From Thamnaconus septentrionalis (lineage: Eukaryota; Chordata; Actinopteri; Tetraodontiformes; Monacanthidae): 64,000 nucleotides of DNA. The notes beneath the pieces are model-generated. The model did not search any database, was not told where the DNA came from, and was given only the letters and a program-made list of their open reading frames with translations. Location of the stretch: positions 30,523,944 to 30,587,943 of the forward strand of contig CM020502.1 of NCBI GenBank assembly GCA_009823395.1, written 5' to 3'. Positions 18,185 to 29,228 of this stretch are shown one piece after another. Positions within the stretch are counted from its first letter, which is position 1. Each line of letters begins with the position of its first letter. Position numbers and translations under genes: made by a program.

Positions 18185-19700
18185 GTCAGTCAAGGACACA
18201 CACAAACACACACACACACATGCCTGGATGACAGCGTCACTACCTAAAAAGCTCCACATCATATTACAAGTATGATAAAACAACATAGTGCTGTAAAACA
18301 AAATACATTTCAATCAAATCAATTGTTTTTCCTAATTTTCTCAGGATTTCACCTTCAACATTGAAACAAAGATGTATTCATGTAAGCGCCGTATTTACTA
18401 GAAATTACCTTTTTTTTTTTTCATTCGTCAGTGCTGCTGCTGCTGCTGCTGCAACCGGCCACCAGAGGCCTCAGTGACAGTGACGGTTTCAAAGTTCAGT
18501 ACCTTCAGAAACACAAAAGGTTCTTCGGAAAGCCAGAGGAAAACCAACATAACAAAAATAATGATGGTAAATGATATTTTTCATCCATTCAGCATGTGTT
18601 TGCTTCATCAACACTTGAAAACTTTGGTGTGTCTCACTGACAGTATAATCTGTCCGGGCTAGTGATGCTAACAATGCTAACAACACAAGCTTCTCCCTTA
18701 CTTTGCCATCAGCTGGGATTTTACACTGCTATCAACACCATTAGTTCACTACAACACAACAGTCAACAGCAACTGAGGAACCTGACACCTGGTGGTGGTC
18801 TGTGCTGTGGCAATCCGGTCGACGGTGGCATGATTTCTTTGTCTTCAGAAGTTTGAAGATTTTTAGTTCCTCTCATGTTTTTTTTTCCTGGATTCTGGAC
18901 GCAATCAGATAGTTTCATCGTGTCGTTCTGGCGGAACACACTGATGGCCGGCAGGTAAAAATAAACCCATTAGACGACTGAGTTGGCCTTGAACCTCCAT
19001 TCCATCGATTACATGTACAGTCTGCTGCTGCACTGTCCATCCGTCCATCCATCCAGAACAATTCGGAAATGTTCAGTGACATCAGTCATCAGCAAAGTCG
19101 GTAAAAGTCAAGATTTCTAGAGGTTTGAGTCTACGTGACCTGCTGCCGACTGGCCATGCCCACACGTCCGACACCACCAAAAATGTTTTATCTCTGTCTA
19201 TGTTCTGTCATCATCAATGTGGCTCCATTCACATTGTAACTGTAACTTTAATCCCATTGTGAGTAATCTATTAACTCCCGGGCCAACAGGTCCCAATCCT
19301 CTGAGGGGATTATCAGGATAGGATGTCATCAACACAAAAACACACACACACACACTGACACACAGTCTGCTGGCCATCCTCTCATGGAGGTGCAGTGCGT
19401 CATCAGGTAGATCCTGCTGGAAGTAACGGTGGTAGTTCAGGGTTTTGGATTCGGTTAGTTCAGTCCCAAACTCACGAAACTCTTTGACAGATCTTCTCTT
19501 TTTTTCATTCATACCACTGCAGTGGTGTTGGAACTATTTGGTCTCTGTGTCTCGCACCATCTGGACGGTGCTGGATCTGAGTGGAACCGCGGAGGTCCTG
19601 AGATTTGAACTGAGATGTTGGACCAAGATGCAATCTGGTAACCTTGATCCTGGAACGGGTCGGAGGTCACAGTGACGGGGGGGACTTCCTTCTGAGTGCA
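18185..19700. other. Intergenic between pomc and the fibrinogen-domain gene
   Basis: Divergent promoters should lie here, pomc leaving leftward and the fibrinogen-domain gene rightward. No coding exon was recognised. Contains a (CTG)n run near 18431-18452. Confidence 0.5.
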
Positions 19701-19704
19701 CGGG

Positions 19705-20506
19705 ATGAAGTGGAGATGTGTTTTTATGGTGGAGTGGGTCCTGCTGATGGGCTGGTCGGGCCTGCAGCGCCCCACGGTGGCCACCGACGAAAGGCCCGAC
19801 GTGGGGCACAATGAAGACGTTCACCCCAACACTCTGATGGAATCTACTAGGGATGTATTGGATTTCGGAGACTCCGACCTGGAGGAGGGGAGGAACTGGG
19901 ACCCTGACTGGCCTCCTCCTCGCTCCTCCCTCCAGGAGAACCGCCCTCGCCTGCCACCTGATGCCTTACCCATCATCCCTGACAGCATCCCAGCCATCGA
20001 CAACAACAACAAGACTACCGACAGCCAGAACAAACGCTGTGGCGAGTACAGCAGCCGCCTGACCGCCAACCGCCAGTGCCACCTGGTGGCCACGCTTCCC
20101 CCGGTGTTGGTGGGCACCTCCCAGAAGCGCTGCCCAGATATGTTCCGCTGCACCGATGACATCTCGCACTGGCTCCAGGAGAACCAGGAGAGGAAGGAGC
20201 AGCTGGAGGAGCTGACTGAGACTATGTCGGAGCTGCAGGAGGAGCTGAGGAACCACCGGCACCGGGTCAAGGCCCTGGACACGCAGGTCCGCCAACATTG
20301 ACTCCAGACCATGGTCACTGTACACAGTAAAGTAGCTCCAGAGTGCCCCCTACCAGTTGCTTTTTGTTATTACGACACTGGATTTTCTTAAAAGAGGAAT
20401 TCAGAGACCATACGACGGTCAGACAGAGTGACTTTGCTAATTCTGGACCAGCGATTCTGTGTCTCTGGTTCCTGTTGAACAGACCAAATAGCAGCCAGGC
20501 TGGTAT

Positions 20507-20566
<60 letters not shown>

Positions 20567-22629
20567 CCCTTTGTTCCTGTCTGTCTCTCTTTATCTCTCT
20601 TGTCTTCACACCTGCTAACACCTCCTTGACCCTGAATGCTAACAGGATTAGCCGCAGGCAGTTGCGAGTCCTGTCCGGTGTGTCTGGACTGAACTTTTTT
20701 TTTTTCAGATGCTCACCAGACACACAGTCATCCTCCACGCCACTCTCACGTCCTCTTCTCCCCAACCCTTCCCCCTCCCCTCCTCCTCCTCCAGAACGAA
20801 AGAAGCGCTAGCCTGAATGCCACAACATTGGACCGGCGGCTGCGCTTCCTGGAGGCACGTAATGCTGAGGCCGACGCCCTCCTCCACGTGCACGCCTCGC
20901 TGCTGTTTGAGCTGCAGGTGCAGCTCCGTAACCTGTCGGCCACAGTGCAGCAACAGCAGCAGCAGCAGCAGCAGCATCCCGGCGGTTGTGGTGTCATCAA
21001 GAGGCCGTCTCTGCTCGGCATGCGGGATTTCCTGCCGCCAGGTTGGCCTTCAGCCACTGGGGGGCATTTGAGAGGATGGGAGGGGTGAACATAACTGTTG
21101 TCTGATTGATGAAACTCTCTCTCTCTCTCTATCTCCCTCAGGTGGGCAGTACCTGTCTCTCTGCCAGACTGACTGTGCGTCCCTCTATCACAGCGGCGTC
21201 CGGCGTTCCGGCGTTTACAACATGGTGCTGCTGCCAGGAGAAAGGCTGCCCGTCTACTGCGACATGGAGACAGATGGTGAGAACACGTCAGTCGGCGCCC
21301 ACCCATTTAGAACCATTAACCACCGTGACCCCCGTCACAGAAGGCCATTCAGAGTTCTCCCTCACCAGTGAAGCCGCCAGTTGGCAGCAACTCCAGAAGG
21401 TCCTCTGGACCTAACTCAATGTGTCCAAATCCAAAGCCACGCCCCCAGGATCTAATATGCGGCCCATTCATTTCAATGGAGTTGTTAGTTAGTCCAGTTA
21501 CATGGCTAGCTAGCGCATATGCTGAAAAAAGTCCACTACTTCCGAAATCGCTTCCTGGTTTCTTCCACATCATACTAGCCCATAGGGCATGTAGCAGTAG
21601 TGTCACTTTCCACCACGTGATGCATCAGCAAGCAGAACGAGCCGGGACACAGCAGCACGTACATCATGTGACGTCATGCTGGGAATATAAAAACTCTTTT
21701 GTGGAGATTTTGTAGCCCTTATTACAAGTAAAACAAAAAACATTAAAACTCCAGGACTTAATAATATAAATAAAATCAATAGAAAGATCTATTATGAACC
21801 ATGATTCCGGGTCACATGGTCGTCCTGTTAGCCATTTCACGGCTTTTTTTTTTTTTTTTTTTTTTTTGAATTGCAGTCTCATGGAGTAAAAATGCTTTTT
21901 GGGGCCGTATGGGATTTTTGGTTGCAGAACCTCGAGTGACCACTGGAGGGGGAAATCGCTGCACTGCCAGATTGGAAGTCTGGTATCCACCTCTTTATAA
22001 TACATCCATGGTTCACATTGACACTGTTGTCGCTCTTAATAATCTAGCAGCAGCTTCCTGTTTCTGGCTTTTGAAGCCCCGCTAACCAATCAGCTGAAAA
22101 CAGCGGAATGAGGTTCTCAAGATCGTATCCGTGTTTCTCCTCTAGGCGGCGCCTGGACGGTGTTCCAGCAGCGCCGCGACGGCTCGGTGAGCTTCAATCG
22201 CGGATGGTCGGACTACCGCGACGGCTTCGGCGACCCGCGGGGGGAACACTGGCTGGGGAACCAGGCGATCCACCTGCTGTCCAACCACGGCCACTACAGC
22301 CTCCGCATCGAGCTGCAGGACTGGAGCCGTGAGCGCAGACACGCCTCCTACCACACCTTCAGGTACGGGAGGGGGTAGAGGGCCTTTCTGATTGGAGGAT
22401 AAAGACAGCTGACTCATCATATAGTTCCAACCGTCCAATCATGGATCACCTTTATTCCCGAAATTAATTCCACTGGCAGTCGGCACAAAGAGTTCTTCTT
22501 CTTCAGATTGAATGATTCATTAATAAATGTATCGATTTATTTTTTTAGTCACATTTATTCTTCTTTTGCTTATTTATTTATTTTTATTTATTTGTTTATT
22601 TATGTATTTAAATACTATTAATTTATTTC

Positions 22630-22685
<56 letters not shown>

Positions 22686-23219
22686 GAATACATTTATTGT
22701 GTAAAAAAAAAAAAAACATAAATAGTAATAAAGTGTGGTTGTAAAAATCTAATCTTCTTCTTCTCCTCTTCCTCCTCGTTCCTGCTGCAGAGTGGAGAGC
22801 GAGGAGAACCGCTACCGCCTCCATGTGTCTGGTTTCAGTGGGACGGTGGAGGACTCATTCGGCTGGTACCATAACCGGCGGGCCTTCAGCACGCCGGACA
22901 CAGGCAACATCTGCGCCGAGATCAGCCACGCGGGCTGGTGGTTCCACCAGTGCTTCAGCGCCAACCTCAACGGCGTCTACTACAAGGTGGGAGTAACCTG
23001 ACTGCCTTCTGCCTCCAGGGGGAGCAGCGACCCACTTTGACGTGACATGACCTTGACCTCTTCTTCCACCAGGGGGGGCGCTACTCGCTGAAAGCCCAGA
23101 ACCTACTTGGGCCCGACGGCATCGTCTGGTTCTCCTGGAAGAACTCGGACTTCTACTCGCTGAAGGCCGTCACCATGATGATCCGGCCGCGCAATTTCCG
23201 ACCGCGCCTGTCGCCGTAG
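19705..23219 (+). CDS. Secreted coiled-coil and fibrinogen-domain protein (FGL2/angiopoietin-like group)
   Basis: Six exons: 19705-20286, 20795-21041, 21142-21276, 22146-22362, 22791-22986 and 23073-23219, all phase-consistent, about 507 residues. A hydrophobic leader (MKWRCVFMVEWVLLMGW) suggests secretion. An acidic, proline-rich region and two Cys pairs precede a coiled coil (LEELTETMSELQEEL...), with possible N-glycosylation at NATT and NLSA and a polyglutamine run. The fibrinogen C-terminal domain begins near residue 284: [53 protein letters not shown] and MMIRPRNFRP at the end. The loop that normally binds calcium (DxDND...CA) is shortened to PDTGNICAE. Donors of exons 1 (GTCCGC) and 2 (GTTGGC) are weak. 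The exact family member is not recognised; the C-terminal MMIRPxxFxP is reminiscent of FGL2. Confidence 0.85.
20511..20562. repeat. (CT)n microsatellite
   Basis: Perfect CT run in intron 1 of the fibrinogen-domain gene. Confidence 0.95.
21277..22145. other. Intron 3 of the fibrinogen-domain gene, probably repeat-derived
   Basis: The largest intron of this gene. Text such as 'cattcatttcaatggagttgttag', a poly-T run at 21845-21867 and 'tggtatccacctctttataat' resembles dispersed fish repeats, but I cannot name the family. No exon was found inside it. Confidence 0.3.
22631..22686. repeat. (TTA)n microsatellite
   Basis: Perfect TTA trinucleotide run in intron 4 of the fibrinogen-domain gene. Confidence 0.95.
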
Positions 23220-23648
23220 CGACCGAGTGACTCCTGAGTCCTGACTCATGACTCACAGCCCCTTTTGATCACTAGCAGCCACCAAGAACTCACAACATCA
23301 CGCAACACTTATTGTTACACTGCTAAGATTTTTTTTTTCTTTGTGTGGCAGAAGTTCGCTGTGGAAACCCAACAGTGCTCCTTTTATCTGAGGGCTCCCT
23401 CTACAGGACACCATGGAAGCAGCTGGTGTTTAAAAGACCCATATTCTTCAATCTTTCCCTTTTTCCTGCCTGTCTTACCAAGAGACACGTCCAGAAAAGT
23501 CCACCCTTCGCTTCTCCTGAGAAGTCACAACATACAGTTCAGGAAAGCAGCCCTCTGTGATTTCACTGAGGGTGGCACTGCTACCTCCCCCAGTGTTAGG
23601 AAGCAAACCCTTTTAGAGGATTGGCTGCTGACTATCTGGTGACCTTGG

Positions 23649-23654
23649 AATAAA
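23649..23654 (+). terminator. Polyadenylation signal of the fibrinogen-domain gene
   Basis: AATAAA about 430 bases after the stop codon, the first such hexamer in the 3' region. Confidence 0.6.
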
Positions 23655-23903
23655 ATGAGATGCTGAATTATTATTTTTTTGGTTCTTGTTGGTTTGTAAC
23701 TGATTGACTATTTTGCTGCCCTCTACTGGCCGAGTGAGGTTTACTGTTTCTACACCACTTCCTGCGTGGGCTCTCAGAATTCACAAAACTATGTTCTGGA
23801 TGATAGAAGTCTATTATTGTTCACAGTTGGTTCGCTTGAATGGCAGTCAAATGTAGACATAGTGTTGGACACAAAAACGCACATCATTTCCATTGTACAC
23901 ATA

Positions 23904-23909
23904 TTTAAT
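23904..23909 (-). terminator. ndufb9: Polyadenylation signal of ndufb9
   Basis: TTTAAT on the plus strand reads ATTAAA on the minus strand, about 160 bases past the ndufb9 stop. This gene therefore ends tail-to-tail with the fibrinogen-domain gene, leaving roughly 250 bases between the two signals. Confidence 0.5.
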
Positions 23910-24065
23910 AGATCATCAGTTATTCAGCGATTCATCCACAGGACTGTCATCTTCTCCCAGTGCTGCTGCTATTGGGAACGCTGTAATGGTGCCAGACGCC
24001 CTCTGGTGGTGTGTGTGTGGGTGTCTGTGTGTTTATGCGCTGGGGAAGGAGTTTGTATTTATATT

Positions 24066-25429
24066 TTACACGGGCCGCTCCCTGGCTCGGGTGACAAACT
24101 GCCACCACAGAGGGGGCAGGTCGCCCTCCTTTCGGGCCGGAGGCAGCGCCTCCGTCTTGGGCCCCTCGGCCGGGGTCTCGGCCTGGAGCTGGGCCACCTG
24201 GAGGAGGCACAGAAGAAGAGGGCGGAGCTTACAACCAAAACACCATAACATTTGCTTCCACGTGACCCCGAGCAGCTCGGCTGACAGAACTCACCTCCTT
24301 GTCCCAGCTCTGCATCCTGAGCATCTTCCACTGCTCCCTCTTGGCAAAGTAGTCTGGGTACATTGCCTTCTCAGAGGGGTGCCAGTGGTCCAGCACCCAC
24401 TCAGGGACCTGCAGCAACAGGGCAAAGTTCACACATGTTTTACAGGATTTGAGGAGAAATATCTCGACTAAGCCGTTTAAAGCCGAAATACGCTGAAGAA
24501 AATATATGTTGGTTTACTCTTGCGGAAAGCTCACCTTGTAGCAGTCGTATCTCTCGTACGAGGTCCCTCCAGGGGAGTCAGGGAAGATGTAGGGCTGAGG
24601 ATGCTGATTGGTCCAAAACTCCTCCTCGCCTGCCTTCAGCATCATGGTGGCCTTCACCATGTCCTTCTCGTTCTTGCTGTCATCGAAGCGAGCCCGCAGC
24701 AAGCAGGCGTAGAACCGGTATTTATCTCTGGAAGAGCAGAAAAAGAATTAATAAAACAATAACTGAATATCTGAAGAGCATGGTTCCCAAAAGGTCAATA
24801 ATGTTTAGTCAGCTGAAAGAATCTACTAATCATCAATGAAATTCTTGGATATTGATGTCCAAGATCTTAAGAGATTTTCATGTAAAGTTAAAAAAAAACA
24901 ACAACAACAACAAACATGTAGATATCTGATTTAGGGCTTCATTGACGCAGTAACATTACGATTAGATTTGATTATATTTTAAAAGCCGATCTTATCGTGA
25001 TAATAAACAAACAGCTCAAATAAGTACATCGGCAGGTGTTGCATGAAGTCAACACTAGGTGGCCTCCTAAAAACAGCCGTGAATCTCCGTCAGAATTCAC
25101 CCACTATATTGTTTAAAATCAATACCTGCCGCTGTTGTTACGGACTCCTGACAGATTGCCACTGCTCAACTGAAGAGTCATGCACGATATCACCATTTAA
25201 CATGACATAAAACACACTTAACGAATGAGTGACCTAACTAGCGGTTAGCTTAGCCGCTAGCGTTGCAGAGGAAAGTGGCGTTCCGCCTGCAGTTTTGCCG
25301 AACCTGGCAGCAGGGTTCGGCCGCGGTCGGTTCGTCCTACCTGTAGATGCACCACGACTCCAGGTGCCTCAGCGACTTCTTGTACAACCGTAAAACTTTC
25401 TGCTGGTGAGTGAGGTAGGCCGCGGCCAT
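24066..25429 (-). CDS. ndufb9: NADH dehydrogenase 1 beta subcomplex subunit 9
   Basis: An accessory subunit of mitochondrial complex I, in the distal membrane arm, belonging to the LYR family that binds acyl carrier protein. Four exons on the minus strand: 25429-25341, 24727-24535, 24408-24295 and 24197-24066, all GT-AG, giving 175 residues against about 179 in human. The N-terminus carries [20 protein letters not shown] (LYR-type helix), followed by the conserved [20 protein letters not shown], the VPEW...[18 protein letters not shown] block, and a C-terminal [15 protein letters not shown]. Identity is unambiguous. The gene is head-to-head with tatdn1, 367 bases between start codons, the same pairing as in human. 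Confidence 0.97.
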
Positions 25430-25796
25430 TTTCACCGTCCCCGCTGTCACCTTCTCTTTACACTCACAGCCGCGGCGCGCGAAGGATTCTGGGATTTTGT
25501 GGCGATTTGAGGCTGTGTACCGTAAGTTGTAAGCAAAGTGCGCAAACAACTTTTTTCCCTCACACTTTTGTCCCGTTATTGTATTGACTTGGCAACCGTT
25601 GTGAACAGGGTTGCCACTACTTAGTCACTTATTACAATAGAAATGTACTTAGAATATTTTGCAACAAAAATAGCAACTAGCAGATAGTAGTGGTCGTTAG
25701 GTGTCCCTCCCGCAATAGTTTTTACGGTAATGTAGCATAATGACACCGGTCAGACGTGCGTGTGTAGTTCTTTCCAGAGGGTTTACCCGCTCAGCA
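25430..25796. promoter_or_regulatory. Bidirectional ndufb9/tatdn1 promoter
   Basis: The 367 bases between the two divergent ATGs must hold both promoters. There is no TATA box. At 25484-25502 the sequence GGATTCTGGGATTTTGTGG resembles the ZNF143 (Staf) site (reverse form GCATTCTGGGAATTGTAGT), a motif typical of TATA-less bidirectional housekeeping promoters. A GC-rich core (CCGCGGCGCGCG) sits beside it. Confidence 0.65.
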
Positions 25797-27824
25797 ATGG
25801 CCCAACCAAAGTTTATTGGTAAGACCTGCGTCTGTTGAACAGCTTCAGGCATAAACATTGGCCAATGAGCCCCTTTATTTGTTTGGTTTTATGTCTGTTG
25901 ACTGTTTGGCTAGTTAGCCAAACAAGCCGTGTGTTAGCCCCACGGCTAAAATGAGCGCAGCAGCAGTGCGTGTCACGCTGATTGTTTTTAGCATTTAGTA
26001 CTGTCGACAGTGAGTGACGTCGAAGGCAAGTGTCAGCTGGTTCTATGTGTTGGCACACCGGGGGGAAATGTGTTAAAGCTAACAGCGTAAATGATAAACG
26101 CCAAAGGACCAAATCATCCCATAACACAGCAAAAAAATAATCATATATTAGCCTGGATTTCCACAAATTGAGGTGAGAAATTAATCCCCCGAGTGGGTCT
26201 GAGTAATATGAAACTGCTCCCCTCTCCCAGATATCGGCGTCAACCTGACGGACCCCATGTTCAGAGGGGTCTATAGAGGGAAACAGAAACACGACGGTGA
26301 GCCACAAGCAGGTTGATTAGACAAAGTGACCTGAGAGCAGCTGGAAGTCTTCTTCTGTTTTAGTTATGCTCTTTTTTTTTCTTTTTAATTTAAACAGATG
26401 ACTTTGATCAGATTATCGACAGAGCTGTCAAAGTTGGTGTGGAGAAGGTGAGCCACAGTCAAGAGATTTGAAAAATTAATCTTTTTTTTTTTTAAATTTA
26501 CCTTGAAGAACAATTTAAGATGTGGTCAGTGGCACCTGTAGGTAACGTCTTGGTTCTGTGCAGTTTATGATCACAGGAGGAAGTCTGGAGGACAGCAAGG
26601 AGGCGCTGAAACTGGCCGAGACGAGAGGTAACGGCTCCATAACAATCCCTGTTGTTTTCCTCTCTGTTTCTGCCCGACTAACGACATCTTCTCTTCTCTC
26701 CCACGATGAAGACGACTTCTTCTGCACCGTCGGCTGCCACCCGACCCGCTGCAGTGAGTTTGAGCAGAGTGGAGAGTCACAGTACTTCTCAGGGCTGAGG
26801 GAGCTGGCGGCGGCGCACCGAGGGAAAGTGGTAGCCGTGGGCGAGTGTGGACTCGGTGTGTGTTTTTACTCCACGACACATCACATCTGAAAAAAAAAAA
26901 AAAAAAAAACTTCAACAATAATAAACATGCTTCCACACGGAATTATGTGTTTTTTTCCCCTCTTGTTACAGATTTCGACAGGTTGGAGTTTTGCCCCAAA
27001 GAAACTCAACTCAAGTAAGTTTTGGGGCGAGAACTGCATCTGCTGCAAGTTTGGTTTGCTCCTCAACTCTCAGTTCCTGCAAGATGACAAGTTTCAAATG
27101 TTTCATATATATGAGACTTTGTCTTCTGATTGAGATGTTTGATTTTTAGGTTCAATATTTTGGCCCATCCAAGCCTCATATCTCTCTGTGTTTGCTCCTC
27201 CTGCGGTCTCCTCTCCGGCAGGTACTTTGAGAAGCAGCTGGACCTGGCGGAGGAGACCCGGCTCCCCATGTTCCTCCACTGCAGGAATTCACACCTGGAC
27301 TTCCTCGGTGGGTCTGTGCATTTTCACAATCCAGTTTGAGAGACGTGTTTTCGCAATAACCTCATTTATCTGTGTGTGTGTGTGTGTGTGTGTGTGTCAG
27401 AGATCATGAGGAGGAACAGGGACCGATGTGTCGGAGGAGTGGTGAGCAGGTTCCAACAGTGATTTCAGATGTATTTCAGTGTTTTTGCCCAACATTCTGC
27501 AGCCATACAACCCAACGCAATGCATTTAGTGCATCGTGGAAAATTAAAAGCTCAAGGCACCTTTACATTTGCCCGGCCAGGTTCACTCGTTTGACGGGAG
27601 TGCAGAAGATGCGGCTGCCATCCTGGACCTCGACCTTTACATCGGGATCAACGGCTGGTGAGAAGATCTGGCGCTTCCCCGAGAGATCAGATATTCACTT
27701 TAAACCACCGCCGCCGCCCTGCTGGAATCTCGCCTGTTTGTTTTTTTTCAGCTCTCTAAAGACAGAGGCCAACATTGAAGCCATGAAGTCGATCCCCTCG
27801 GAGAGACTGATGATAGAAACCGGT

Positions 27825-27863
<39 letters not shown>

Positions 27864-28266
27864 CTTTATCTGGCCACCATGAACACCTCAGAGCTTCTGA
27901 TTATAACCTAATGACCTTCCTGTTTGTGTGCAGACGCTCCGTGGTGCGGCGTGAAAAACACTCACGCCGGCTCTAAACACATCAAAACAACGTTTCCCAC
28001 CAAGAAGAAGTGGGAGGCGGGGCACTGCTTGAAGGACAGGAACGAGCCCTGTCACATCATGTCAGCACTCGTTTCCTTTGCTTGCTGCCGTCCAAGCAGG
28101 CGTTTCCAAAAAAATTTCGCCTGTAAATATGATCGACTGAAACCCAGATTTTCCTCTTTTCAGACAAGTCTTGGAGGTGATGGCGGCGGCGAGGGAGGAG
28201 GAGCCGCTGGAGCTGGCCAACACCATCTATAACAACACCGTCAGAGTGTTCTTCAGCTCCAGATGA
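25797..28266 (+). CDS. tatdn1: TatD DNase domain-containing protein 1
   Basis: A TIM-barrel metal-dependent deoxyribonuclease of the TatD family, linked in zebrafish work to chromosome segregation and eye development. Twelve small exons: 25797-25818, 26231-26296, 26398-26447, 26564-26627, 26712-26855, 26972-27014, 27222-27307, 27401-27441, 27581-27657, 27752-27822, 27934-28060 and 28164-28266. They join in frame to 297 residues, the same length as human. Metal-site residues are visible: Glu112 in GECGLDF, His149 in FLHCRN, His174 in VHSFDG and Asp222 in ETDAPW. The N-terminal DIGVNLTD replaces the HxH motif of bacterial TatD, as usual for TATDN1. The exon 11 donor is GTCAGC; the rest are near consensus. 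A CAG run begins five bases into intron 10. Confidence 0.96.
27827..27861 (+). repeat. (CAG)n next to a splice donor
   Basis: About 11 CAG units immediately after the exon 10 donor of tatdn1 (CCG|GTAAGCAGCAG...). Confidence 0.95.
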
Positions 28267-28399
28267 TCCACATCCAGACTGGTCCAGCACTGGTTTACAT
28301 GGTGTAGATATAAATTTGTAAAGTGCCAAATGTAAGAAACTCTGAGTCCGTCTTCATTTAAAATGTAGGGGATTGTTTTCTTGTTCTCGTTATGCTCTT

Positions 28400-28740
28400 C
28401 TATGTGAAGGGATTAATTTAGTGTTTTCTACCTGTGAGCTCGACAACACAAAGACACAAAACAAATACAGACATTAACTTTTTTCTTTTTTTTTCTCTTT
28501 TTACAGACATTAACTTGTTTACAAACGCAATGAGCAGTATGATAAGAAAAATGTGAAAGCTGTGAAAAATCTAGACAGTGTGTAAACCCAGATTTTTCTT
28601 TTATAACAATATTTTGAATTGGATTTAGCATGAAAAAAATAATAACATTAAAATAAAAATGCAAACGTGTTTTACAGGTAGGTAAACAACGACTATAAAC
28701 CGAAATCGCTCTTTTACCTCGTTTACGTCGATATAAGATG
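28400..28740. repeat. Unclassified dispersed repeat, copy 1
   Basis: Shares ordered blocks with 32120-32470 in the same orientation: 'cacaaaacaaatac', 'ttgtttacaaa', 'agctgtgaaaaatctag', 'cccagattttt', 'aattggatt...tagca', 'ataataac' and 'cctcgtttacgtcgat'. No coding capacity or terminal repeats seen, and the family is unknown to me. Confidence 0.6.
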
Positions 28741-29228
28741 AGCCTTACTGAATGAGAAACCCTCCGCGTAATACTGCGTCACGTGCCACACCCTCCGACG
28801 TTGCGAGGTCACGTCACGTCACGTCGCGTCGGGGATCGGCAGGCAGGCAGGCAGCGTCGCAACTTCTTGCGCTCCCATCAAAGTCGCGATACCTGGTGGA
28901 GGACTTTCCTCAAGGACCGTCCGTCTGGCCGAGCCGCGTGTCCAGGGAGAACCACTGCTGACAGCCGCCTGCGTGGCCGCCAGTAGACCCCGCGCAGGAA
29001 AGCAAACAGGAGCAGAAGAAGAGGAGGAGGAAGCGGCGGCAACAGGAGGCGGAGCTGCGCGGACATGGCGGATCGCTGCAGGTCCCCGGTCACCAGATAA
29101 TCGACCGGGCAGCGGCTGGAACCCGCTGACGGCTCCTGAGCTCTGGGCGGGAGGAAGGAAGGGAGGGCGAGCCGCGCCTCCACTGGACCCCGGAACCTGT
29201 CCCGTTCCGGCCAGCCCCGAAGGCCGCC
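28741..29228 (+). promoter_or_regulatory. rnf139: rnf139 promoter and 5' leader
   Basis: A CG-rich segment without a TATA box. GTCACGTG at 28778-28785 is a palindromic E-box core like the CLEAR element. At 28808-28830 three overlapping GTCACGTC-type units read TGACGTG on the minus strand, a core used by bZIP factors (CREB/ATF and the ER-stress factors ATF6/XBP1). The start site is not defined by sequence alone. Confidence 0.5.
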
